Positions 16,155-24,235 of a stretch of 64,000 nt of DNA are shown here, in pieces. The notes beneath the pieces are model-generated. The model was not told the origin of the DNA and did no database searches. It was given only the letters and a program-made list of their open reading frames with translations. The stretch covers positions 3,534,001-3,598,000 of the forward strand of contig NZ_CP047176.1 in NCBI RefSeq assembly GCF_009834225.1, in the 5' to 3' direction. Each line of letters starts with the position of its first letter. Position 1 is the first letter of the stretch. The translations under genes were made by a program, and so were the position numbers. Source of the stretch: Rathayibacter sp. VKM Ac-2759. Lineage in GTDB: Bacteria > Actinomycetota > Actinomycetes > Actinomycetales > Microbacteriaceae.

Positions 16155-18055
16155 TCAGCCGATCGTCCTGCCGGCGCTCGACATCGTCGCCGTCGTGTAG
16201 CCGGCCTTGGTCCCGGTCACCTTCACCGTGACGCTCTTTCCCCTGTCGGCGGCGACCGGGGTGTACGTCGCGGCCGTCGCTCCGCTGATCGCGGTGCCCG
16301 CGCGGAACCACTGGTAGGTCAGCGCCACCGGCGCCGGCCCCCACGTGCCGGGAGCGGCGGTCAGCTTCGAGCCGACCTTCGCCGTGCCCGAGATCGTGGG
16401 AGTGGGCGCGGTCAGCGTGCCCTTCGCGATCGTCTTCGCGGCGCTCGACTTCACGACCGCGGTGTAGCCGGTCTTCGAGCCCGTCACGGAGACCGAGATC
16501 GACGCTCCCGCGTCGCCCGCGACCGGTGTGTAGGTCGCGGCCGTGGCTCCCGAGATCACGGTCGTCCCGCGCTTCCACTGGTAGGCGTAGGTCACGGGGG
16601 CGGGGCCCCACGCTCCCGGAACCGCGGTCAGCGTCCGCCCGACCGCGGCCGTGCCGGTGAGGGTGGGGGTCGCGCTCGTCAGGGTGCCGACGGCCACCGT
16701 CTCGGTGGTCCCCTTCGACTTCGTCGCGGGCGAGTACCCGGGCTTGGTCGAGGTGACCGAGACGGTGATCGTCGCACCGGCGTCCGACCCGGTGAGCACG
16801 TACGTCGGCTTGGTCGCGCCGACGATGTAGGTGCCGGCGTTGCGCTTCCACTGGTACGTGAGCGTCGTTCCCGCGTCCCAGGTGCCCGGAGTCGCGGTGA
16901 GCGTCGAGCCGACCTTGAGCGTCCCCGAGATCGTCGGCGTGGGCATCAGCGTCTGCAGCCCCGGCGTGACGGTCGAGGCGGCGCTGGTCCTGGTGACCGG
17001 GGCGAGGCCCGACTTCGATCCGGTGACCGAGACCGTGAGGCTCGTGCTCGCGTCGGCGGCGACGAGCGTGTAGGCCGCCGCGGTCGCTCCGGCGATCGCG
17101 ACGCCGCCGCGCTTCCACTGGTAGGCGAGCGCGACGGGCGCGGGCGCCCAGGTGCCGGCACTCGCGGTGACGGTCCTGCCGACCTGGACGGTGCCCGTGA
17201 TCGTCGGAGTCGGACCGGTGATCGCGCTGGTCGACCCGCCGGTGATCGTCGCCGTCGCCGCGCTCGTCCTGGTCGCCGTCGAGTAGCCGGGCTTGGTGCT
17301 GGTGACCGTGACGGTCAGCGTGGCGCCGGCGTCGGCCGAGGTGAGGAGGTAGGTGCTCGCGGTGGCACCGGTGATCGCGGTGCTGCCGTTCCTCGTCCAC
17401 TGGTAGGCGAGGGTCGTCCCCGGATCCCAGACGCCCGGGGAGGCGGTCAGCGTGGAGCCGACGGTGGTGCTGCCCGAGACGGTCGGGGTGGGCGTGAGGG
17501 TCTGGGCGGGGGCGGGGACGACGACCGGGGCGCTCTCGCGCTGGACGGATCCGTAGCCGGACCTGCTTCCCGAGACGATCGCGGTGAGGGAGGCTCCGCG
17601 ATCCGCCGCCACGATCGTGTAGGTCGGCCCTGAGGCGATGTACTCGCCGTTGCGCTCCCACGAGTAGTTGAAGTAGTCGGGCGCGGGGGTCCAGGTGCCG
17701 GTCTTCGCGGTGAGGGTCTGGCCGACCGCGACGGTGCCGACGATGGTCGGAGCAGGCGCCGCGGTGTACTGGAGGTACGGGATCGCGAGGGGCGCGCTGT
17801 CCACCGTCCGGTCGGCGTAGCCGGTCCTGCGTCCGGTGACCGAGACGGAGACGGTGCTCCCCGCCTCGTCGGTGGACGGCGTGTAGGTCTGCGCGGTGGC
17901 ACCCGGGACCGGGTATCCGTTGCCGTCCTTCCACTGGTAGCTCAGGGTCACGGGCGAGGGTCCCCAGGTCCCCGGGTTCGCGGTGAGGGTCTTGCCGACT
18001 CCGGCGTCACCGCTGATGGTCGGCGTCGACGCGGTGAGGGTCCCGACGTTCGCGA
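16155..18055 (-). repeat. seven tandem ~270-bp Ig-like coding repeats
   Basis: Each unit encodes about 90 residues with YQW and SVTG landmarks. Units differ by many substitutions, so they are old. Two units (third and fifth) share WD-GTTL and TSTKPGYS in place of the WGPAPV and TGSKTGY of the others, an alternating arrangement. Confidence 0.8.
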
Positions 18056-19103
18056 CCGTGAGGACGTAGTCGCCCTTGGTCCAGCTGTACCCGCCCACCT
18101 GAATGAAGTAGGTCCTGCCCGCTGTCGCGGTGAAGCTGGTCTTCGCGTTCGCCTTCGAGTAGTCCTGGTGCGAGATCGCGGGCTCGACCGGCGCGCAGCC
18201 GATCGGGCGCGTAGGAGCGGATCCGTCCGACTCCCAGATCACGCCCAACGGGCTGAAGTAGCTGTCCCGCAGGTCGACCAGCACGGATCCGGTCTTCGTG
18301 GCGGTGAACCGGTGCCAGATGGAGCCCATCAGGACGTGATCGCCATCGCAGCTCTCGTAGGGCTCGTACCAGTTGGAGTCGACCTTGAGCGTCGAACCGG
18401 AGACCGTGGTGGGAAGTGCGGACAGGGCGACCGCGTCCGCAGGAGTGGTGCCGGCGACCGGCGCGCTCGCCGAGATCCGAAGAGTCGCCTGTTCTCCGGG
18501 CTGGACCGGCTCCTCGCTGTAGTACGTGTCGCTGACCTGGAAGACGTAGGTCTTCCCAGCCTCGGCCTGGAGGTAGTTCTCCTCTCGGAACTCCGATTCC
18601 GCACAGCTGATCCTGACGAGCTGGTCGACGGGCGCCGTCTCGTACGCAGCGACGATCGAGTAGTGCCCGTCGACGCCTCCGCTGAAGGTCAGGGTCTGTC
18701 GAGCCGTGGACGTGTAGGAGAACCAGACGGAGCTGACCGCGGGCGTGAAGTACTCGGTGATGTCGTCGTCGGTCGTCCGGCACTCCCCCGACTCCCCCTC
18801 CTCGAAGGTCGCTCCGTAGTACGGGCTGCGGCTGTAGTACGGCAGCGAGGAGACGACGGTCGCGTTCGCGAGGTCGTCGTTGGCCGGCGGCACGACCGCG
18901 GCGAGCGCCTCCGGAGCCGCCGAGCGGCTCTGCGCGGCGGAGCCGGGCGGCGCCCAGTCGTCGGGGTGCGCGACTCCGCCCACCTCGATCGGGTGCGCCG
19001 GGTCGGCCGCCGGCGCGGCGGCGGCCGCGGCGGTCGGGACGAGGGCCGCGCCCAGCGTCAGAGTGGCGGTCAGGGCGAGCGAGAGGAGGCGCTTACGCAG
19101 CAT
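16155..19103 (-). CDS. secreted protein with two PPC-like domains and seven Ig-like repeats
   Basis: 982 residues from ATG 19103 (GGAGA about 8 nt upstream). A signal peptide (MLRKRLLSLAL, then a hydrophobic core ending near TAAAAAAP) is followed by two pre-peptidase C-terminal-like beta domains (about 75-345), recognisable by PPANDDLANAT and by the phrases FSYTSTARQTL and YVFQVS. From about residue 352 seven tandem repeats of ~90 residues follow. Each carries PTISG-VG-LTA-PGTW-YQWKR-IGAT-YT and an SVTGSKTGY segment, a pattern of adhesive bacterial Ig-like modules. No sorting signal or membrane anchor is seen. It is probably an exported adhesin or matrix protein. Confidence 0.8.
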   Translation of the reverse strand: MLRKRLLSLALTATLTLGAALVPTAAAAAAPAADPAHPIEVGGVAHPDDWAPPGSAAQSRSAAPEALAAVVPPANDDLANATVVSSLPYYSRSPYYGATFEEGESGECRTTDDDITEYFTPAVSSVWFSYTSTARQTLTFSGGVDGHYSIVAAYETAPVDQLVRISCAESEFREENYLQAEAGKTYVFQVSDTYYSEEPVQPGEQATLRISASAPVAGTTPADAVALSALPTTVSGSTLKVDSNWYEPYESCDGDHVLMGSIWHRFTATKTGSVLVDLRDSYFSPLGVIWESDGSAPTRPIGCAPVEPAISHQDYSKANAKTSFTATAGRTYFIQVGGYSWTKGDYVLTVANVGTLTASTPTISGDAGVGKTLTANPGTWGPSPVTLSYQWKDGNGYPVPGATAQTYTPSTDEAGSTVSVSVTGRRTGYADRTVDSAPLAIPYLQYTAAPAPTIVGTVAVGQTLTAKTGTWTPAPDYFNYSWERNGEYIASGPTYTIVAADRGASLTAIVSGSRSGYGSVQRESAPVVVPAPAQTLTPTPTVSGSTTVGSTLTASPGVWDPGTTLAYQWTRNGSTAITGATASTYLLTSADAGATLTVTVTSTKPGYSTATRTSAATATITGGSTSAITGPTPTITGTVQVGRTVTASAGTWAPAPVALAYQWKRGGVAIAGATAAAYTLVAADASTSLTVSVTGSKSGLAPVTRTSAASTVTPGLQTLMPTPTISGTLKVGSTLTATPGTWDAGTTLTYQWKRNAGTYIVGATKPTYVLTGSDAGATITVSVTSTKPGYSPATKSKGTTETVAVGTLTSATPTLTGTAAVGRTLTAVPGAWGPAPVTYAYQWKRGTTVISGATAATYTPVAGDAGASISVSVTGSKTGYTAVVKSSAAKTIAKGTLTAPTPTISGTAKVGSKLTAAPGTWGPAPVALTYQWFRAGTAISGATAATYTPVAADRGKSVTVKVTGTKAGYTTATMSSAGRTIG

Positions 19104-19417
19104 CGGGTGGTCTCCGGGTGAGAGCAGGTGGGGCGCCGACCGCTTCGGAAACCTCGGTCGTGTCGTGGCCCTCATCGTGGTCACGCACACAGGACTTTCC
19201 AAGGTCCAGTTCGGGGGTGGGTCGCGTCGGAGTTCCGACTACGCAGCCCGGTGCCGTGCCGGGCTCTCCCGCCGAGGGGGCCGGTTCTCGCCGAGGCGCC
19301 GCGCCGACGGCCGTGTCTCGCGGAGGAGCGGTTCCCTCCGCGCAGCGAAGACGCGGCGCTCTGCTGCAGTCGTTCCACCTACCGCCGACGGGCACCGGAG
19401 GCCGCCGTCGGCGGCCG
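19104..19417. other. 314-bp intergenic region
   Basis: It separates the histidine kinase 3' end from the start of the repeat protein, both on the minus strand. It holds a terminator hairpin at 19382-19414 and the 5' leader and ribosome site of the repeat protein. I see no convincing gene or promoter hexamers. Confidence 0.5.
19382..19414 (-). terminator. hairpin after the histidine kinase gene
   Basis: A perfect 10-bp stem (19382-19391 with 19405-19414) starts 4 bases past the kinase stop. No T-run follows on the minus strand, so it may work as a GC-rich actinobacterial terminator. Confidence 0.5.
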
Positions 19418-20542
19418 CTACGGGCGCAGAGGCAGGCGGGCCGTGAGCAGGGCGCCGCCCAGAGCGGCGGACGGGAGCAGCTCGAGCGAGCCTCCGTAGA
19501 CCGCGACCTGCCGCGACAGGCGCTCGAGGCCCGACCAGCGGGAGCCGGGGGCGACACCGCGGCCGTCGTCGTCGAGACCCAGCAGGACGCCGTCCGTCTC
19601 GACGGCCACGCTCAGCCGCACCGCCCGGGCGCCGCCGTGCTTCAGCGCGTTGGTGAGCGCCTCCTCGACGAGCCGCACGAGCAGCACCCGCTGATCCAGC
19701 GGTATGCCGCGCGACTCCTGCGCGGGATAGCGCTCGTCGACGTCCAGCTCGACGGCGATCTCGGGCGGGAGGCGCGCGAAGAGGTCGCGGACGGCGGGGA
19801 CGAGTCCGTGCTCGACGTCGACGGGGTACAGCGCGTTGCCGGCGGCGCGGACCTCGGTCTCGCGCAGCTCGTCGAGGCGCGCCGCCACCCGTTCGAGCCG
19901 CTCCCGGTCGGGAGGTGCCGCGGCGGCCCGCAGCTCGGCGACGAGCACGACGAGCGCGCCCTGGAGGCTGCCGTGCAGGCGCTGGGCGATGTCGCGGCGC
20001 ACGCGCAGCTCCTCCTGCTGGAGCGCCTGGACGGCCTCGACGGCCTGGAGCACGACGCGGGCGTGCGCGCGCTCCTTCTCGCGGACGCGGCGCGCCGCCC
20101 GCACCAGCAGGAACCCGAAGCCCGTGATCAGCGCGAGGACCACGGCGCCGGCCGCGACCTCGACGATCAGAGCGTCGAGCGCCGTCGCCGGGTAGATCCC
20201 GGCCAGCACCTGCAGTGCGCAGCGCACGGCGGCGACACCCGTAGAGATCAGCGCCGTCCACAGCAGCCGCCCCCGCCTCCGGAACCGCTCGGGGCGCACG
20301 AGGGCGAGCAGCGCGATCGCGAGGCCGAAGGAGGAGCCGTTCACGATCACGCGGACGACCACGTCGATCACCGGCCCGCCCTCGACTCCGCGCACGGTCT
20401 GCGACATCATCCCGAGCGCGATGACGGCCTGCAGAGCGGCGAGCACCGACAGCACCCCGCCGAGCAGGGCGACGACGCCGAGGACGATCCGGGTGTCCTC
20501 GGCCGCATCGGAGGCGGCGGGCCGCGCGACGCTGCGCGTCAT
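19418..20542 (-). CDS. NarL/DesK-type sensor histidine kinase
   Basis: 374 residues. About four membrane helices in the first ~165 residues are followed by a HisKA_3 dimerisation helix, RRDIAQRLHGSLQGAL, with the phospho-acceptor His. A HATPase domain ends the protein: EEALTNALKHGGA (N box), LDDDGRGV (G1) and a C-terminal GGALLTARLPL. It has no large sensory domain, so it probably senses membrane or ion state. Its ATG overlaps the response regulator stop by 4 nt (ATGA), so the two are co-translated and form a two-component system. Confidence 0.82.
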   Translation of the reverse strand: MTRSVARPAASDAAEDTRIVLGVVALLGGVLSVLAALQAVIALGMMSQTVRGVEGGPVIDVVVRVIVNGSSFGLAIALLALVRPERFRRRGRLLWTALISTGVAAVRCALQVLAGIYPATALDALIVEVAAGAVVLALITGFGFLLVRAARRVREKERAHARVVLQAVEAVQALQQEELRVRRDIAQRLHGSLQGALVVLVAELRAAAAPPDRERLERVAARLDELRETEVRAAGNALYPVDVEHGLVPAVRDLFARLPPEIAVELDVDERYPAQESRGIPLDQRVLLVRLVEEALTNALKHGGARAVRLSVAVETDGVLLGLDDDGRGVAPGSRWSGLERLSRQVAVYGGSLELLPSAALGGALLTARLPLRP

Positions 20543-21222
20543 CCGGTGTGCTCGAGGAACTGCAGGGTCGCCTCGACCCTGGGATTGCGGGCCCCGTCCG
20601 AGCGCACGCCCAGCGCCGCGTAGAGGGCGTTCACGTGGTTGTCGACCGAGCGGACGGCGATGCCGAGCTGCTCGGCGATCGCCGCGTTGGTGAGCCCGGA
20701 GGCGAGGCCGCTCAGCACCTCGTACTGCCGGCGGCTGAGGCCGGCGACGGGCGAGTTGCGGCGCGCCGTGCGGGCGGCGACGAGTGCGGGGTCGAGGACG
20801 GTGCGTCCGTCGGCGGTCGCCCGGATCGCCGTGAGCAGCGCCGCCGTCGAGAGCGACGACGTCTTCGAGAGATAGCTCCACCCGCGCGCCTCCGCCCGGT
20901 CCAGCCGCAGGAAGCGGTGCATCGCGTCGACCGCCGAGAGCAGCACGATCGCGAGATCGGGCGCGGAGGCGCGCAGCTCGCGTCCCAGCTCGATCCCGTC
21001 GCCGTCGCCCAGCTCGATGTCGATGATCGCGACGTCGAGCTCGGCCGGCCGCACCCGCTCGCGGGCCTCGGCCACCGAGGACGCCTCGACGACGCTGCGC
21101 ACGCCCGGAACCGACCGGAGCAGCGAGGTCAGCATCTGCCGGTAGAGAGGCTGGTCGTCGATGACGGCCAGCCTCAGATCTTTAACGCCCCCCATGGATG
21201 TCACACGCACATCTTCGCCCAT
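20539..21222 (-). CDS. LuxR/NarL-family response regulator
   Basis: 227 residues. The receiver domain has the acidic pair in AVIDDQ, the phospho-acceptor Asp in AIIDIELGDGDG and the conserved Lys in YLSKTSS. The C-terminal LuxR-type HTH reads LSRRQYEVLSGLASGLTNAAIAEQLGIAVRSVDNHV. The start is uncertain: ATG 21222 gives a normal length, an ATG at 21195 is also possible, and neither has a ribosome site. It lies 35 bp after crcB in the same direction and overlaps the kinase by 4 nt. Confidence 0.82.
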   Translation of the reverse strand: MGEDVRVTSMGGVKDLRLAVIDDQPLYRQMLTSLLRSVPGVRSVVEASSVAEARERVRPAELDVAIIDIELGDGDGIELGRELRASAPDLAIVLLSAVDAMHRFLRLDRAEARGWSYLSKTSSLSTAALLTAIRATADGRTVLDPALVAARTARRNSPVAGLSRRQYEVLSGLASGLTNAAIAEQLGIAVRSVDNHVNALYAALGVRSDGARNPRVEATLQFLEHTG

Positions 21223-21257
21223 TGTCGGATAGCGGAGAGGACACGGTGATCGGGACG

Positions 21258-21647
21258 TCACACGGGTACGAGCGCCCCCGTGATCATCAACCCGACGACG
21301 GCGGCGGCGAGGGCCGCCGCCCACATCCCGAGGCCGTAGCCGAGCCCGGCCGCCCACCGGCCCTCGAGCAGCATCCGGGCAGCGTCCACGCTCGCGGTGC
21401 TGAAGGTCGTGAAGCCGCCGAGCAGTCCCGTGCCGAGCAGCGCCCGCCACTGCGCGTCCACCCCGCCCGAGAGCGCGAGCCCGGTGACGACTCCGAGCAG
21501 GAGCGACCCGACGACGTTGATGATCGCCGTCCCCACCGGCCAGCGCACCCGGATCAGCGAGCGCGCGACGCCGTCGACGACGAGGCGGGCCGCGGCGCCG
21601 ACTCCCCCGGCCAGCGCGACGCCGACGAAGAGGAGGACGCCCGTCAC
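21258..21647 (-). CDS. crcB: fluoride channel CrcB/Fluc (second of pair)
   Basis: 129 residues, four membrane helices. It carries the Fluc signatures GGVGAAAR in helix 1, the conserved Asn in TAIINVVGSLLLG and the GGFTTFSTASVDA break in helix 3. The GTG start overlaps the stop of the first crcB by 4 nt (GTGA). Fluc proteins form dual-topology dimers that leak fluoride out of the cell; organisms with two adjacent, different copies often build heterodimers. Confidence 0.88.
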   Translation of the reverse strand: MTGVLLFVGVALAGGVGAAARLVVDGVARSLIRVRWPVGTAIINVVGSLLLGVVTGLALSGGVDAQWRALLGTGLLGGFTTFSTASVDAARMLLEGRWAAGLGYGLGMWAAALAAAVVGLMITGALVPV

Positions 21648-22057
21648 GACGCGACTCCCCTGCGCCGCCCGGCCACGACGATGCCGAGCACGGCCGCCGC
21701 CGTCCCGACCACGAGCGTCACGGCCGCGTAGAGGGCCGACTCCGCGACGCGCCCCGCCTCGAGCAGCTCGACGGTGTCGAGCGAGAAGGTGCTGTAGGTG
21801 GTGAAACCGCCCAGCACGCCCGTCCCGAGCAGGAGGCGGAGCGTCCGCCGCCCGCCGTCGTCGGGACCGCGGCGCACGAGCGACTCGAGCAGCAGCCCCA
21901 GGAGGAAGGCCCCGCTGAGGTTCACCGCGATCGTGGCGACGGGCAGGTCGCCGAGCGGCGGGAGGAGGAGGGAGACGCCGTAGCGTCCGGCCGTCCCGAC
22001 CGCGCCTCCCGCGGCGACCACGAGGATCGCGCGCGGTCGCAGGTGCAGCGGCGTCAC
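21644..22057 (-). CDS. crcB: fluoride channel CrcB/Fluc (first of pair)
   Basis: 137 residues, four membrane helices, with GGAVGTAGRYG, VATIAVNLSGAFLLG (pore Asn) and GGFTTYSTFSLDT. The C-terminus is strongly basic (GRRRG), unlike its partner, which would set opposite orientations under the positive-inside rule; this fits a heterodimer. The GTG overlaps the stop of the universal stress protein by 4 nt, so usp, crcB and crcB are one transcript. Confidence 0.88.
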   Translation of the reverse strand: MTPLHLRPRAILVVAAGGAVGTAGRYGVSLLLPPLGDLPVATIAVNLSGAFLLGLLLESLVRRGPDDGGRRTLRLLLGTGVLGGFTTYSTFSLDTVELLEAGRVAESALYAAVTLVVGTAAAVLGIVVAGRRRGVAS

Positions 22058-22563
22058 TCCGCCAGGTCCCAGGGCGCCCGCCGCGGCGAGTCGCGCAGCG
22101 GCACGACCATGACCGGGCGGTGCTGCCGGTGGGCGAGATGCACGGCCACGCTCCCGCTGAGGAACTCGGCGATGCTCGCGAGCACACCGGAGTCGCGGGT
22201 GCCGACGACGATCATCCGGGCGTCGGTCTCCTCGGCGACGGCGGTGAGCGCGAGCGCGGGCTCGCCCTCGGCGATCCGCAGCGTCCAGGCCACATCGATG
22301 TCGGCGAGCGCCGCCTCGACCGCCTCGCGGAGGGACGGGGGGACGACCGGCCCGCCGCCCTCGCGCGGGACGAGCCCGATCGGGATGCCGCCGGTCATCG
22401 GATCGACGTACTCGCCCACGAGGTACGGATCGGGCGCCACCGAGAGCAGCAGCAGGGGTGCGCCGAGGCCCGCGGCGAAGCGGGCGGCGGTGCGGACGAC
22501 CTCGGGGCGCTGGCCGTCGACGACGCCGACGAGCACGGGTCCGGAGGGGAGCGGATCGGTCAT
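22054..22563 (-). CDS. universal stress protein (UspA family)
   Basis: 169 residues from ATG 22563, with GGAAGGA 7 nt upstream. A single Usp domain: VLVGVVDG at the first strand, MIVVGTRDSGVLASIAEFLSGSVAVHL with the nucleotide-binding G-2x-G-9x-G(S) pattern, and PVMVVPL at the end. Such proteins bind ATP and help cells survive stress. Here it heads the usp-crcB-crcB string, possibly continuing into the two-component genes. Confidence 0.82.
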   Translation of the reverse strand: MTDPLPSGPVLVGVVDGQRPEVVRTAARFAAGLGAPLLLLSVAPDPYLVGEYVDPMTGGIPIGLVPREGGGPVVPPSLREAVEAALADIDVAWTLRIAEGEPALALTAVAEETDARMIVVGTRDSGVLASIAEFLSGSVAVHLAHRQHRPVMVVPLRDSPRRAPWDLAE

Positions 22564-22670
22564 GGCGTGTCCTTCCCGGAGGCGTTCATCCTCCCACCGC
22601 CGCCCGCCGGTGTCTCGGAGCCGGCTGACGGATTCCTCCGTGACCGTTTCGTGATCTTCAGGTGCCGAGC

Positions 22671-22676
22671 TAGACT
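22671..22676 (+). promoter_or_regulatory. possible -10 box for the CHAP-domain gene
   Basis: TAGACT fits TANNNT, about 90 bp before the GTG at 22764. The -35 position (TTCGTG) is poor. Confidence 0.35.
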
Positions 22677-22763
22677 CGCTCCTCGCCGGGCCCCGACCCG
22701 CAACCCCTTGCCGACGACCCCCGGTCGTCCACCCCCTGTCGCCCAGCCGAGGAGAGCACACGC

Positions 22764-23670
22764 GTGTCGAACCCTGACATTCCCGTCCCAGCGGAGTGTC
22801 ACGACACCTCCTCCCCCGCCGCGCCGGCGCCGCTCACCCGGCGTGAGGCGCGCGCCGCCGAGGCGCGGGTCGCCGAAGCGCGCGCCGCCGAAAGCCCGCG
22901 CGGCCGCGCGCCCCGCCCCGTCGCCGCCCCGACGCAGCGGACCGCCGCCGGCGCCCGCGCGCTCGCACGGGCTGAGCCGCCGGACCCTCGGCGTCGCCAC
23001 CTTCTCGATCGTCGGCGGACTCTTCGCGACGGCCGCGATCCCCGCCTACGGCGCGCGCAGCACGACCGGCGCCGCGACCGGGACCGCCCGCGTCGACCTG
23101 CAGAACCTCACCGTCTCGTCGGAGGCGGCCGGCCAGACCGCCGTGCGCGACGCCTTCGCCGCCCCCACTCAGGCGCAGCTCGACGAGGCCAGCCGCCAGG
23201 CGGCCGTGCTCTCCAGCTCCGACGGAGGCGCGTTCACGACCGTGCAGACCCGCGCGGTCGGCGACGACTACCCGTGGCCGTACGAGACCATCGACGACGA
23301 CGGCGGCGGACTCTCCCCGCTGGGCTACTACTACCGCGAGTGCGTCGACTTCGTGGCCTGGCGCCTCAACCGCGACGCCGGCGCCACCTCGTCTCCGTGG
23401 AAGTACACCTGGGGGAACATCACTCCGATGGGCGGCAGCGCCTGGGAGTGGCCCGACAACTGGGCCGCCAAGGGCTGGGCGACGAGCAGCGTGCCCATCG
23501 TGGGCTGCGTGGCCTGGTGGACGTACAACCACGTCTCGTACGTGCAGAAGGTGAACGACGACGGCACCGTGCTCCTCGAGGAGTACAACTACGGCGGCAA
23601 GCACAGCTACGTCACCCGCACGTTCCCGACGGCGCAGGTGCCGCTCTTCCTGTACCCGCCGGCGATCTGA
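22764..23670 (+). CDS. exported CHAP-domain peptidoglycan hydrolase-like protein, probable frameshift
   Basis: Translation should begin at GTG 22764, which has GGAGA about 9 nt upstream and a sensible N-terminus (LTRREARAAEARVAEARAAE). That frame leads into nonsense near 22970. The real body is in the next frame: LSRRTLGVATFSIVGGLFA (signal/anchor helix), then YRECVDFVAWRLNRDAG with the CHAP catalytic Cys and NHVSYVQKV with the His. Removing one G from the GGG at 22969-22971 joins the two halves as ALAR-LSRRTLGV. Either the gene carries a +1 frameshift or the base is a sequencing error. A GTG at 22843 in the downstream frame has no ribosome site. Role: probable cell-wall amidase or endopeptidase. 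Confidence 0.65.
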
Positions 23671-23693
23671 CGCGTTCCGGGGCCCTCGACACC

Positions 23694-24071
23694 GTGACCG
23701 AGCCGGCTCCGCCGCGCGCCTCCCGGAGGCGCGGAGTGCTCATCGGGCTCACGATCGCCCTCGCCGTGACCGCCCTCGTGGACCTGGGACTCGTCGTCCT
23801 CGACCCCTCCTCCGCGCGGGCCGCGGCGCACGAGGTCCTGCTCACCAACGACACCGCCGCACCGATCGACTGGTCGTGCTCCTGGTCCGACATCCAGCTG
23901 TCGCCCGGCGCGACGGCGCCGATCCGGATCCTCGATCACCCCGATCAGGACTTCGCGTGCGTGACCGGCCCCGACATCGGCCAGGACGTCACGTGCGCGA
24001 GCGCGATGTCCCTGACAGCCGGGCGGCACCTCACCGTCACGGAGTGGCTCCGCACGTTCCGCTGCCCCTGA
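23694..24071 (+). CDS. small exported or membrane-anchored hypothetical protein
   Basis: 125 residues from GTG 23694, 23 nt after the CHAP stop. One membrane helix near residues 14-34 (GVLIGLTIALAVTALVDLGL) follows a basic N-terminus. The rest is a small outward domain with several Cys residues (WSCSW, DFACV, DVTCAS, FRCP) that could form disulfides. No family is recognised. The ribosome site is weak and the start is uncertain, but third-position GC use and the spacing support a real gene co-transcribed with the CHAP gene. Confidence 0.5.
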   Translation: MTEPAPPRASRRRGVLIGLTIALAVTALVDLGLVVLDPSSARAAAHEVLLTNDTAAPIDWSCSWSDIQLSPGATAPIRILDHPDQDFACVTGPDIGQDVTCASAMSLTAGRHLTVTEWLRTFRCP

Positions 24072-24132
24072 GCCGTTCCGGTCGGCCCCCGCATGGGTAG
24101 TGGTGCCCATGGAGGCGCCTCCTCCGCGCCCC

Positions 24133-24235
24133 TACAGTGAGCGCACACGGCAGCAGCAGGTTTCCCGCCCCCTCGAAGAGGGTGATTCCGGCATGCCCGA
24201 AACCTCCTGTTCCCGGCTGAGAAAGGCGACCCGCC
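24133..24235 (+). promoter_or_regulatory. -10 box and structured 5' leader (possible cis-regulatory RNA)
   Basis: TACAGT (24133-24138) is a TANNNT -10 box. The ~90-nt leader folds as a three-way junction: P1 AGGTTTC (24158-24164) with GAAACCT (24199-24205), an inner hairpin CCCTC-GAA-GAGGG (24170-24182) and a GGC-AT-GCC hairpin (24190-24197). The strings GGGTGA-TTCC, GCCCGAA and a late GGCG recall the c-di-AMP (ydaO/yuaA) riboswitch core, which often controls cell-wall genes in actinobacteria. The match is partial and unproven. Confidence 0.35.

Noticed and set aside
22564..22763. Fluoride riboswitch before the usp-crcB-crcB genes
   Set aside because: No crcB-motif pseudoknot strings are visible, and the first gene is usp with its own ribosome site.
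22843..23670. CHAP gene as an intact gene starting at GTG 22843
   Set aside because: No ribosome site and an implausible Pro/Arg-rich N-terminus; the GTG at 22764 with a good ribosome site and a one-base frameshift explains the sequence better.
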